Part shown: positions 45,244 through 55,348 of the stretch, piece by piece
Layout of the letters: each line of letters begins with the position of its first letter
How positions within the stretch are numbered: the stretch's first letter is position 1
DNA from: Nemertoderma westbladi
Lineage: Eukaryota > Xenacoelomorpha > Nemertodermatida > Nemertodermatidae
Reading direction: 5' to 3'
Assembly: GCA_032718475.1 (NCBI GenBank)
Contig: JAUCBJ010002394.1
Span: 16,003-80,002 of the forward strand
DNA length: 64,000 nt
The notes under the pieces: model-generated
The model's database searches: none
The model's input: the letters and a program-made list of their open reading frames with translations, nothing else
What the model was told of the DNA's origin: nothing
Translations under genes and position numbers: made by a program

Positions 45244-46463
45244 ACCGGTCGCTCAAACAAGATTGGCGTCACTGTCCAGGGAAGCTGAACCCAGCTGACA
45301 TCGCGTCACGGGGGATGCAACCGCTTGACTTTTGTAAACCGGACAATAAATCCTTTTGGTTTAGAGGACCCGATTTCCTACAGCGACCATCAGACGAATG
45401 GCCACCGTTATTCGACGCGACAACCAATACCATACCAGAGGGTGCCGAGATAAAAATCGACAAGGTTGTCAAATCTAAAGCGAAAGCCAACGCCAAGGTC
45501 AAGAGGAAACACGGACGGACGAAATCTGATGACCTGGACGCTAGACCTGACATTACGCCAGACATCTCACCAGAATCTCGACCAGACGCTCGTACGAATC
45601 TTTCACCGGATGTTCCGCGGGAGATTTCACCACACGTTTCGCCGGATTGTTCACCAGACTACTCGCCAGATTATTCACCAGAAGCGACACCAGATTGTTC
45701 TCCGGATTGTTCGCCAGATTGTTTTATGGAACTCTCGACAGATTGTCTACCGGACGTCTCACCAGACTTTCCACCAGACATCTCGACAGACTGTCCACCA
45801 GACTTTGGACCAGACTTTAGACCAGACTTTCTGACAGAAGTTACGCCAGACTTTCTTTGGCACCGACGACAGGACATTTCGCCAGAAGTTCCGCGCTATG
45901 TCTCGCCAGATGTCTCACCAGACTGTTCACCAGACGCTTCACCAGACTGTCTACTAGACACTCCAGTAGAAGACCCATTGGAGCGGACATTTAGAAACTT
46001 ACCAAATTTGACTTCTTTGGATGACAAAGGTGTGGCCACAGCGATCACACTCCGCTCAAAGAAAATACTTGACTTACCACCTACAGGTAAACGTGTGACT
46101 AAGGTTAGGAAGCTTACAGGCTCACAGGAACACACTGATACTGTAGAGTTGAAACCGTTACTGCCAGTCGACTCACTAGAAGCGGACGGTAAAGGTAAGA
46201 CCATGGAGATTGACATACTTGGGGACTCAGACAAACCTACCGGAAGGCCCGTGGGCCTACCAAGTCCAGACAAGTATCCACACTATGACTATACCTTACC
46301 TGATGACGTCACCAACACTTACGTTGACAGGATAGTGAACCTAACTAGATCATGGACTGACGCGTGCCGCAAGTTAGCATGGCTCAAACGTTTGAGACAA
46401 TATTCCAGAGGCAAACGCGACTTTCCTAGAAGACTTATCTTTAAAGGAAGTTGGTCATTGTGA
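45231..46463 (+). pseudogene. RNase H end and PD-rich linker of BEL element 2 pol
   Basis: It continues pol one frame over: LDRSLKQDWRHCPGKLNPAD, then ASRGMQPLD, typical of the RNase H to integrase junction. Between about 45540 and 45970 comes a tandem array of S-P-D-X units (SPDCSPDYSPDYSPEATPDC and variants), about 140 residues long and built on a roughly 12-bp unit (CCAGATTGTTCA). I know of no BEL pol with such a linker. After a Lys-rich stretch and one altered hairpin motif (46242), the protein nears integrase (YVDRIVNLTRSWTDACRKLAWLKRL). A frame change near 46435 leads to the integrase ORF. Confidence 0.8.
46242..46261. repeat. Hairpin motif with compensatory change
   Basis: GGAAGGCCCGTGGGCCTACC. 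Compared with the common form, the closing T-A pair is C-G and the loop is CGTG, so base pairing is kept although the sequence differs. Confidence 0.75.
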
Positions 46464-47820
46464 AGTTGATATCATTAGACATTATCAATTGCGATATTTC
46501 GCACGAGAATTCACAGCGATCAACCAAGGTAAACAGATCAAGTCTTCACCGATTTTGAGTTGGAGTCCGATTATTTACCGGGGCTTACTTTGTCACAAGT
46601 CCAGACTCCAAAACATCGACTTTGCACTTGACTTTAGGTATCCTATCCTCATACCGCAACACCATGAATTACAGCGCGCTATGATACTGGACGCATATGT
46701 ACAACTCAAACACGTGGGTAGACATCACTGTCTATCACACTTACGCTCGAGGTTTGTACTGATTAGACCTAGCAAGGCACTGAGTTCGGTAACACGGAAC
46801 TGTATGATTTGTAAGAAGGTGCACGCGAGGATAGGACACCAAGAAATGAGTGAACTACCACTAGCGAGATTACAGGCATTTAGACCCCCTTTCACTGAGA
46901 CAGGGATAGACTGTTTTGGACCCATAATCGCGAAACGCGGAAGGGTACAGGTAAAACATTGGGGATTGATCTTCACTTGCATGGCCAGCAGAGCTGTCCA
47001 TATAGAGCGTGTGACAGATTTGACCACCAATGCCTTTATCCTAGCCTTACGGCGATTTATCGCTAGACGTGGATTGGTCAAATCCATTTATTGTGACCAA
47101 GGGACAAACTTTGTGGGTGCACGGAACGAAATAACCAGAGCTTTGAGAAAGTTGGACCAAAACCAGATTTCCGAGGAACTACGTCCTCACCGAATTGTTT
47201 GGAATTTTAATACTCCAGACAGTCCGTGGAGAGGCGGCGTTTGGGAAAGGCTGATTGGCTCAATCAAGACAGCTATGGCTAAAGTAATACCGACGCAACA
47301 CATATTGACAGACGACCAACTGACGACGTTGTTAATAGAAATCGAAGCGATTTTGAACACAAGACCGATCGCTTTGATCCCAGACAATAACGACGCACAG
47401 TTTGCCTTGACACCAGCGCACCTGCTTATGCAGGCGCTGACGACATTGTTGCCCATTTCGGTACCCGTTAATAGCGACGGATACGGCAACAAGCTTGGAA
47501 AATCACTCAATTGCTTGCAAATAAATTCTGGGAAATATGGCAGAAATATTATTTGCCCTCTATTTCAACCAGAACCTCTTGGTATCTTAATACCCGATGT
47601 TTGAGATGAGGAGACCACGTTTTATTGGCTGAAGCCAATCTGAAAAGACGGTTTTGGCGGACTGGAGTCATTTTGACCACGCACCCTACATCTGGTGTAA
47701 TAAGGACAGTTACTGTAAGGACTATTGACGGTCATACCGTAGACAGACCTGTACAACGTCTCGTGCTCCTTGAGGAGACTAGAAACGAGACAGGAGACTA
47801 CAAACCTCCACCCAATATTA
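46438..47820 (+). pseudogene. Integrase and DUF5641 of BEL element 2
   Basis: From about 46438 the frame gives the usual approach to BEL integrase (DIIRHYQLRYFAREF), an H2C2-like site (CMICKKVHARIGHQ) and the catalytic core with IDCFGPI, YCDQGTNFVGA and VWERLIG, so the three acidic residues are present. Near 47498 the frame shifts; the DUF5641 part continues in another frame (LANKFWEIWQKYYLP), with a TGA at 47607, then LLAEANLKRRFWRTGVI to PVQRLVLLEETRN and a stop near 47828. The core is well kept, but the C-terminus is split, so the copy is inactive as it stands. Confidence 0.87.
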
Positions 47821-47828
47821 GTAAATAG

Positions 47829-48521
47829 ATGTGGGACCTTTGTTGGCCGCCACATAGACTTACCGTATTTTAATAATTTAGTATTTTGTAATACTGTATG
47901 TGCATTTGTAATCCTCTTCACTGTAGATAGAGACAGCGGTGGAATTCCATTGTCTTTATATGTGAACATGGAGGGTGGTACCCTTATGTATCACATAGGA
48001 GTGGGATTGTGTGTACAGTGGGAATGGAATTCCACTTGGAACCCACAAGTGAGACAATTTTTCAAAAATTATTAGACAATTCCATTTAGTTGGATTTAAA
48101 TTTAAGAAAAATGATTCTCCAGTGAATGCGAATTCTAGAATACAGCTAGATAAAAATTAAAATTGGGGAGGACAAGAGTGGATGGAAGGCTTGCGAGCCT
48201 ACCGATAAATTTTTTTGGAAAAGAAAACCGGCCTTGTTCTACGTAGTCGTGTCTACTATTATTTAGACCGAATTAATTCTTGACTGCATTATTTCTTTGG
48301 GAATGTAGTTTGGGAAATTAAAAGGTGAGTATTTTAGACTCGCGGCTAGTTTACCCGGAATTCGTTTTTTATCGGCACAATTTTGGATTAGGAGCCAGTG
48401 CGAAATCACGCGAACCCGAAGTCATTAGGCAAATGGGTAGGGGTTTTAGAGCAAAGTTGAGCCAAAAGCCGACAAAACTCTAAGTCTCCTCACATCTAAC
48501 CTCTGTTTGTGCTTCCTCTAG
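47829..48521 (+). other. Non-coding stretch with a probable splice acceptor
   Basis: Nothing coding is seen. One hairpin motif lies at 48184-48203. At the right end, CCTCTGTTTGTGCTTCCTCTAG (split here only as a site near 48500-48521) is a good pyrimidine tract and AG acceptor about 100 bp before the third ORF, as expected if that ORF is made from a spliced mRNA. Confidence 0.45.
48184..48203. repeat. Hairpin motif in non-coding DNA
   Basis: GGAAGGCTTGCGAGCCTACC, identical to the commonest form, in the untranslated stretch after integrase. Confidence 0.85.
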
Positions 48522-48621
48522 TAGAAACACTACATATACAGGGATTCACGCAGGAACAGGAGCACCAGGCACCGTTTAATCGTTATGGAGCCAAAACTTT
48601 AACGTGTTTGAAGTGGAGAGT

Positions 48622-49155
48622 ATGGCTAGGAGTACAGCCAAGCTCGCTAAGTCCAAGGCGGATCCAAACGTTACGCGACAGCGATTGGACACTTATAACA
48701 AAAGAGCGGAGGAGTTACACGCGGAGTTCAAAGCGTTGTACCCCTACGATGCATTATGCGACGCCAGCGACGTTTGCGAGGACCCGAGACACAGATATAT
48801 GATCTTTATAGACGCGCTCGAGGAGCGGATCCGGAAACCAAGGACGCGTTCTCCATTTTATAAACTGTTCTATAAATGTGGAGGATGTATGCGTGAGCAA
48901 GACAACGCGATTCCTATGCGCTTGAACCCGGAGAACCCCGAGCCGATATTAGCGCGTTGCCCAAACCACCAAAGTCTGCGTTACCAAGAAGGCGGTCGTT
49001 TCATTTCCTGGTATTCTAGAACCGCAGGCAACTCGACATAGGAACCACCGACAGCTCGACACCGAAGTCCGAGTCCAGTTCGATCCCGACCACCACCCAA
49101 TCGTATTAGAGGACGTGGACGAGCCGTTCCACCAAGGATTAGGAGAGCGAGATGA
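48622..49155 (+). pseudogene. ORF3 of BEL element 2: Cys-rich finger with Arg-rich tail
   Basis: Starts MARSTAKLAKSK and is helical and charged to about residue 80 (DTYNKRAEELHAEF). A likely zinc-binding pair follows, YKCGGCMREQ...ILARCPNH (CX2C, about 24 residues, CX2H). A TAG at 49039 interrupts the frame; beyond it the same frame gives a basic tail with RHRSPSPVRSR and NRIRGRGRAVPPRIRRAR, ending at 49155. The tail resembles RS/RG-type RNA-binding tails. With the stop counted as a mutation it would be 177 residues. No signal peptide or membrane segment is present. I recognise no family. It occupies the same post-integrase place as ORF3 of element 1 but shares only the Cys-rich, basic style. 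Confidence 0.6.
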
Positions 49156-49927
49156 AGGAAGGAAGGCTTGCGAGCCTACCGATTGGATATTATATTTGGA
49201 TATTATATTTGGGTATTTATATTTGAATATTATATTTGGTATTGTATTGGACGTTACGTTTGGATGTTGGTTTTGGAGGAGCGAGATAGAGAAGGAAGGC
49301 TTGCGAGCCTACCATTAGCAATTAGTGCTCAGGAGAAGATATCTAGACCAGTAGGACGAACTATTGAGCTCGTCAGGAGGACACTTTAAGACTTATTTGA
49401 AAGTTTTTAGCGCATTATGTTTATTTTATATTTGGACTGATTTAATTTGGTGAATTTATTATGTATATTTACAATATATGAAAGATTATTGAAAGCTTTG
49501 TAATTATTTGTTCGATTTGTTTTGATTTAATTTTGTTCTGATTTGTTAATTTGTTTATCTTGATAACCGAAAGCCTTTTTTTTGTATTTTATGCACTAAA
49601 GTTGATTGGTAAATTTGTATTTTGTATGTATGATGGATTGTATTTACGCCGTACCTGCAATATTAAGTATGCAATAATTAGATAGTGATTATTTTATATT
49701 TTAGGCCCCACCAGTAGATTTAGAAGTATTTGTAAATAGTTTTGTATTTCGATTGGTGAAAACAGTCTTACTTACTGTTTTCATGGAGCGGTGATGAATT
49801 ATTTCACTATAGGATAGCATTTGTAGTATAACGTAAAAAACTTTCGAAAATCCGACGCATTTTGATTAAGTTACAGTAATGTAATTATGCCTATTCATAT
49901 CAGTACACATAAAACCCCTAGTTAATC
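49156..49927 (+). other. 3' non-coding part of BEL element 2
   Basis: AT-rich and T-rich, without an ORF. The right LTR may really start inside it (for instance at TGATGAATTATTTC near 49792), because the TATA box at 50138 lies left of the LTR part shared with the left copy. No clear polypurine tract is seen, so this border is open. Confidence 0.4.
49161..49313. repeat. Hairpin motif, two copies after ORF3
   Basis: Identical 20-mers at 49161-49180 and 49294-49313, each preceded by GAAGGA. Between them lies a short run of TTGGATATTATAT words. Confidence 0.85.
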
Positions 49928-50003
49928 TCGTGGCGTAGTGGTCAGATGGTTAAGGCGTTGGTTGCATTACATAGGTTACGAGTTCGAATCTCAGTCGGGA
50001 AAT
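49928..50003 (+). ncRNA. tRNA-like sequence, probably tRNA-derived (SINE head or pseudo-tRNA)
   Basis: A good internal polymerase III promoter is present: box A TGGCGTAGTGG near 49931 and box B GAGTTCGAATCTC near 49980, about 37 bp apart, with the GGTTAAGGCG D-arm of Leu/Ser-type tRNAs. The anticodon stem does not pair well and the acceptor ends do not match, so it is not a working tRNA. It lies in the 3' part of BEL element 2. Confidence 0.6.
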
Positions 50004-50137
50004 TTACATTTTGGGGCAATTTATTTTCATTTCATACAAATTGACAAACCAATGAGGTGCGTACAACACATGGAACGATGAGTTGGGCCAATCATAGGGC
50101 ATAGAAAGTTCTAGTAGATTCTATGTCCCAGATTTAG

Positions 50138-50147
50138 TATATAAAGG
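50138..50147 (+). promoter_or_regulatory. TATA box, probable promoter of the right LTR
   Basis: AGTATATAAAGGGCTGG, closely resembling the LTR box of element 1 (GTATATAAGGGCC), about 275 bp before the shared LTR part. It suggests the true LTR is about 2 kb and starts near 49.8 kb. Confidence 0.45.
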
Positions 50148-50413
50148 GCTGGTTTGCCTTCGGTTATCACTACTTGTAAACCCATTCTTATTTGATAAAG
50201 CTCTGTAAACTGTAAATATACTATAAACTTCTGAACATGTACTTTTCTGAACGTCCACCTTTGGGACAGCCAAGCATTGGGAAGATGGCCGCCTAGACCG
50301 TTAGGCCGTCAGCAACACAGGGAAATGATGTCCACAACATGCTAGCGCCCACGTTAGATTAGACCGCGCACCCCCTTCGCCCTTCGAAATACTCCACTTG
50401 CCATGCAGCGCCC

Positions 50414-51837
50414 GATTTCCGAGGAAGGTAGGACTTTGTTCGACGCCCTTGCCCGACGTAAGATCTATAGATCAGGGTAAGCGTGACGCCATTCTAGGAT
50501 GCCGCAAATTTAGGATCAAATAATTATATTCTGACAGAGCCCCCCCCCCCCCCCCCCCCATCAGTAGTACAAATCCCTGGCTTAACCTGTATATCTCGCA
50601 GGTGCGAACTATTGCCGTTCGTCAGTACGCGAGTACACATTAGGTACAGACAGCATATGTTCCATAATTTAGTGATTCGTAGTACTGACCGTTTGGTACC
50701 GGTTCGCTTTGTAGAACATACATTAGTACCCCCCCCCCCCCCCCCCCTGCCTGAATTTAGTTATTTGATCAGGCAAGGAGTATTTCTGCTACCGGCACAC
50801 CGCTTGGCCTAGGGAGGTTTATTAATATCCTACCGCGCTTTGCCACGTACTGATAGGTATTTGCTGCTAACTACCGCAGCAACAAAGTTCTAGAATCAAA
50901 TTTGTATACCAGATCAGCTAACGTATGGTAGCGATTAACCCCTATTTCTTATCTTACAACCAGAATCTGGTAGGCCTATTTGTGCCGATCACGGGTGTAG
51001 TTACTAACACCGTAATTGCCCGGTTGAGTTGTGGATAGGAAGGAGAGAGCTTGACGTCATTTTGTAAGTATAAAGCCCTACAAAACGCGACTGGCTTATT
51101 TTTGTAGCTAGCGCACGGTATTGTTTTGGTCAGAAAATCACTAAAACCTAGTAAAATTATATACACCAAAATTGTTTTATTGTAACACACCCACACACAC
51201 ACGCTCTAAAACATATTTGCCCTTAGAGTTCTACTAGATAGCGTACTTTAGATTACTTTAGGCAGAATTTATCTGTAATTTACTATTCGTATTTGTAAAT
51301 TTAGAATCTGATATTTAGTTACGGCAAGAAGGAGTATTTTATTTCGTTATTAAACTGTTGTTTTGTCAGAGCAGCGGTATTGTTACATTAGGCACGACCC
51401 TCTTTAGACTGATTTCGTACAGGGGGATCAGTATTGTTACGCTAGGTCTGTTAACCCACTAGCTCGTATATAAACCATATAAATCACACCGCGGCAAGTT
51501 ACGGTATTTAGGACTGTCAGCGATAGTTAGGATTCGCTGCGCGGGGATTGTTTTCCCGTGAGTTTGGTCTGCTACTGTAACTGTACATCTGCCATACCGG
51601 TTAGAGGACAGGTTTCCTTTTGTCTAGTTCGTAGGCATTAGATCCGCTTACGTACATAGAATAGACACTAGGCTCTGCTCCTCGCCAGTAGTCGTTTGTG
51701 TATTGTATCTGTTTGTTTAGATACCCCGGACTGGGATTTGTTGTCAGATACTGTACGAGCCCGTATACATTACTAGATCTTACGGTAAAATACATCGTTA
51801 CTAGGATCTGGTAAGCGGTATACTACTGGACTTTACA
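50414..51837 (+). repeat. Right LTR of BEL element 2 (part shared with left LTR)
   Basis: GATTTCCGAGGAAGG...GGACTTTACA, colinear with 36591-38006. It contains two poly-C runs (50541-50559 and 50731-50747) that differ in length between the two LTRs. It is followed at once by 27-bp satellite units. Confidence 0.9.
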
Positions 51838-52375
51838 AGTTATTCATTTATTGCCAGGTTATCAAGTTATTCATTTATTGCCAGGTTATCAAGTTATTCA
51901 TTTATTTCCAGGTTATCAAGTTATTCATTTATTGTCCAGTTATCAAGTTATTCATTTATTGCCCGGTTATCAAATTATTCATTTATTGCCAGGTTATCAA
52001 GTTATTCATTTATTGCCCAGTTATCAAGTTATTCATTTATTGCCCGGTTATCAAGTTATTCATTTGTTGCCAGGTTATCAAGTTATTCATTTATTGCCAG
52101 GTTATCAAGTTATTCATTTATTGCCAGGTTATCAAGTTATTCATTTATTGCCAGGTTATCAAGTTATTCATTTATTGCCAGGGTTATCAAGTTATTCATT
52201 TATTGCCCGGTTATCAAGTTATTCATTTATTGCCAGGTTATCAAGTTATTCATTTATTGCCAGGTTATCAAGTTATTCAATTATTGCCAGGTTATCAAGT
52301 TATTCATTTATTGCCAGGTTATCAAGTTATTCATTTATTGCCAGGTTATCAAGTTATTCATTTATTGCCCGGTTA
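51838..52375. repeat. 27-bp satellite array, second block, about 20 copies
   Basis: Same unit and variants as the main block, including one 28-bp unit near 52181. It ends with the same terminus (GGTTAATTTATTTTCCC) and LINE flank as the main block. The open plus-strand frames are again artefacts. Confidence 0.96.
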
Positions 52376-52427
52376 ATTTATTTTCCCTAATATTTTACCC
52401 TCGGGCAGGAAACCCTCGAGCTGCGCT

Positions 52428-54730
52428 TCAAGGAGACACACATGCACCATTCTTGTTCATTATTGTGATTGACTATGTTCTACGCATGTCCTTAGATCAT
52501 CATAATGATGATGGGGTGATGATAACTCCACCTACTGGCTCCAGAAGTCGAGGAAATCCTGCCAAGTACCTAACTGATCTAGACTTTGCTGATGACTTAG
52601 GAGTACTCTCAGAATCATTAGAGGGAGCCCAACGGCTCCTCAGCTCATTTGTTGCCGTTATCCCGACACCAGGGGGGAAAAACGCCGATGCTGGAGGCGG
52701 GGCTTTACAGACCACGGAGTCCCGCCAGTCACCGGATATTGATTGTGGAGAAGGAGGAATTTCTTAGATGCAGGATTGCGGTTGAGAAAAAGCTGCATTG
52801 GTTGGATATATTCTTTAATGTAGTTAATCTCACTGAACCCTGTTACAATCCTGTAACAATGTACAATCCTCTTACAATCCTGATTGAGAATAATTTTGGG
52901 CTTCCCCAAATCAATATACACCAAATATTCACAATAATTATACACGACAATATAAATCCCTACAGTATATTATTTAATTACCCACTGTTCGCTCAGATTT
53001 TAGCCTAACTAATGTTCCCCAGATTTTACCTCGGTCCTAGTCTTGATGCCGTAGTGTCGGTGTCGGTCGACCCTGTCGCGTGTCCGTTCCACCCCTCCCG
53101 AACCCCGAAGGGATCGATCATCGAGAACCAGCACGGCTTGGCTAAGGGTCGGTCCAGTCAGTAGACTCTGTTGCGTATCCGTACCACCCCTCTCGAACCC
53201 CGAAGGGATCGGTCATCGAGAACCAGTACGGCTTGGCTAGGAGTCTGTCGTGTCGGTGGACCCGTTCGTGTGTCCGTTCCACCCCTCACGAACCCTGAAG
53301 GGAACGATCATCGAGAACCAGTACGGCTTGGCTAAGGGGTCTGTCGTCGGTTCCCGTCGCAAATCCCTGGTACAAGCAGCCGGCATTCCGATGTCCTTTT
53401 CAGGCTCATAATAACTGCTGTTGACCAGAGACCGCTAAGGGACCTCGTCAAACCCTTCCTCTGTAAGTCGGCCGCCCTTTCGCGTGTCCGTCCCACCCCT
53501 CGCGAACCCCGAAGGGATCGGTCATCGAGAACCAGTACGGCTTGGCTAAGGGGGCTGTCGTTTCCCGTCGCAAATCCCTGACGCAAGCAGCCGGCGTTCC
53601 GATGTCCTTTTCAGGCTCGTAATAACTGCTGTTGGCCAGGGACCGCTAAGGGCAGTCCTTGTCCTTTAGGCCTGGCGCGTTACCAAATCCACCTCTACAG
53701 GCAGCAGGAAGTTGGCCAGGGCCTAATAGTAATCAGGCTAACCTGAATACTGCTTGAATTTTCCATCCCCCCCTGGCCCTTATAAACATGAAATTAGTCC
53801 CGTACCCTGTAAGTCGCCCCAAAGTTCGCCCATAAATCGCCCCCAGTTTATAGAATGTGCCCAAAACCCATGGTCCCGCACCCAGTAGTAATATCGGAAT
53901 AATCATTTTAAATTAATACAAAAAATATTCAACTCGCGTTATAAAAAGTTGAAATACCGCGAACATCATTAGAACATGCTGCTTCTAGTGTTGGTCTTTT
54001 TATTAACTCCAGAAAGACCAAAATTCTGACAGTTAACTTTGAAAGTCCTCTGCAAGTCTCTGATCGGATGAGCATAAGCTCAAAGGATGGTATGCTTGAG
54101 CATGTGGACGACTTCTGTTACCTGGGATCATGGATCTGGAAGTCAGGTGAGGACCTTCGAATACATAAGGGAAAGGCATGGGCAGCCTTGAATAGGCTTT
54201 CCAGGATTTGGAAGTCACTTAGAATTAATCGGAAACTTAAGGTCCGATTATTTAGAGCAGCAGTAGTTCCAGTACTCCTCTACGGGAGTCCATGCTGGGC
54301 TCTAACTGCTGAGGACACCAAATCTCTGGATGGCACATTCACAAGAATGCTACGCCGGGTTCATTGTGTCAAGTACAATGCACATATCTCCAACCAGACA
54401 CTATATAATATTGGAGGTGTCTCATTGGTTCCCCCAAGCTTGACACTAGAACAAAATCGCCTCCGCTTTGCAGGACATTGCTTTCGCCGTGAGGACCAGC
54501 CAGTGCATAATCTTGTACTTTGGCAGCCTCCTCATGGAGTGAATAAGCATGGTGGACAGAGCATGACTTTCTTGAGACGCATCTTAAAGGACACTGGCCT
54601 TAAAGATGCGGATTATCTAGCAAATGTCATGGGTGATAGGGAGTTGTGGCGGTGCAATTTTGTTGACAAGCCGGCACAGCATTCTTAAAAATGCAGCTGC
54701 AATGCAGCATGCCGATCCTAGTAGTAGTAG
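52428..54730 (+). mobile_element. LINE family A copy split by a solo LTR
   Basis: Part 1 (52428-52649) covers RT from the GDTLAP region to the GAQRLLSS segment, with an intact FADDLGVL. Part 2 (53966-54730) resumes at TCATTAGAACATGC and runs to the 3' end GCCGATCCTAGTAGTAGTAG. It includes an open frame at 54068-54688 for the C-terminal 206 residues (DDFCYLGSWIWKSGEDL...). The copy is 5'-truncated where it meets the satellite terminus. The sequence is close to the 18035 copy. Confidence 0.92.
52650..53965 (-). mobile_element. Solo LTR of BEL element 1
   Basis: An inverted copy of the element 1 LTR: TGTTGCCGTTATCCCG...CGCGAACA, 1316 bp, flanked by the duplication TCATT (52645-52649 and 53966-53970). 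The LINE reads through in register across it. No internal BEL sequence remains, as expected after LTR-LTR recombination. It shows that the element family was active elsewhere in this genome. Confidence 0.94.
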
Positions 54731-54864
54731 GTTATTCAGGTACCTCGACCGGCGGATACACCGACTGTAATCCAAAACCTTCTGATGCAATTATATTGCA
54801 CCCTTCCCCCAGGAGTTATAGCCCTCCTAGTTAAGTGGCTCGCCCCAAAGAGAAAGGGACTTTC
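54731..54864. other. Short unassigned stretch
   Basis: Non-coding sequence between the LINE tail and the inverted repeat. No recognised structure. Confidence 0.4.
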
Positions 54865-54880
54865 ACTAGTCTCAAAGTGT

Positions 54881-55066
54881 AAAGATGATAGAAAAAATAA
54901 AGTATTGAGGGTCTTTAGCTGGTTATATTATATTAGATAAAGATATAATAGTAAACGTTTTCGACCTACCGGTCTGCATCAGACTATGAAGTTTACTATT
55001 ATATCTTTATCTAATATAATATAACCAGCTAAAGACCCTCAATACTTTATTTTTTCTATCATCTTT
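54881..55066. repeat. Perfect 76-bp inverted repeat with hammerhead-like loop
   Basis: Arms at 54881-54956 and 54991-55066 are exact reverse complements around a 34-nt centre. On the minus strand the centre reads CTGATG (54977-54982), a GACC-loop-GGTC stem (54963-54974) and GAAA (54959-54962), the order of the conserved hammerhead ribozyme core next to stem II. One base is extra before the stem and stem III is missing. A 12-bp direct repeat ACTAGTCTCAAA flanks the whole at 54865-54876 and 55114-55125. Penelope-like elements often carry such cores; no Penelope ORF was recognised nearby. Confidence 0.85.
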
Positions 55067-55087
55067 GCACTATGCTGCCGCTGGTGA

Positions 55088-55348
55088 ATGGCTACCACTT
55101 CATCCGTTCGCTTACTAGTCTCAAAAAACTTCGTAAATGCCGTTCGCGAAAGAAGGACTGATAGTTTAGAGTATTTTTTATATATTAGAAACTGTGATTT
55201 TTTATATTTTATAGACTTAAATGCCATTTTCTGGGAGCGGTGTAAAAGCTTTTGCAGACATAACAAGTCATTTTTACGCAATGCGCTAAATACTCTAAAA
55301 AGGCTTAGAATTGTTCAGCTACGCGTCTGTCATGAAATACAGGACTGA
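55088..55348. other. Two opposed small ORFs of unknown nature
   Basis: Frames of 86 codons (plus, 55088-55348) and 80 codons (minus, 55039-55281; TKFFETSKRTDEVVAIHQRQ) overlap next to the inverted repeat. Neither resembles a known family. The minus one runs into the arm of the hairpin, so it may be a remnant of the element that made it. Weak evidence of coding. Confidence 0.25.

Larger units (their letters stand above)
36591..51837 (+). mobile_element. BEL/Pao LTR retrotransposon, element 2 (about 15.2 kb)
   Basis: Near-identical LTR sequences at 36591-38006 and 50414-51837 enclose gag-pol (38842-47820), a third ORF (48622-49155) and a long 3' non-coding part. Domain order is gag with coiled coil, zinc knuckle, protease, RT, RNase H/peptidase A17 region, integrase and DUF5641: BEL/Pao. 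The coding region carries three in-frame TGAs and at least three frameshifts, so this copy is dead. The left LTR abuts a LINE scrap and seems cut at its 5' end; the right LTR ends in satellite. No target duplication can be read. Confidence 0.92.
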
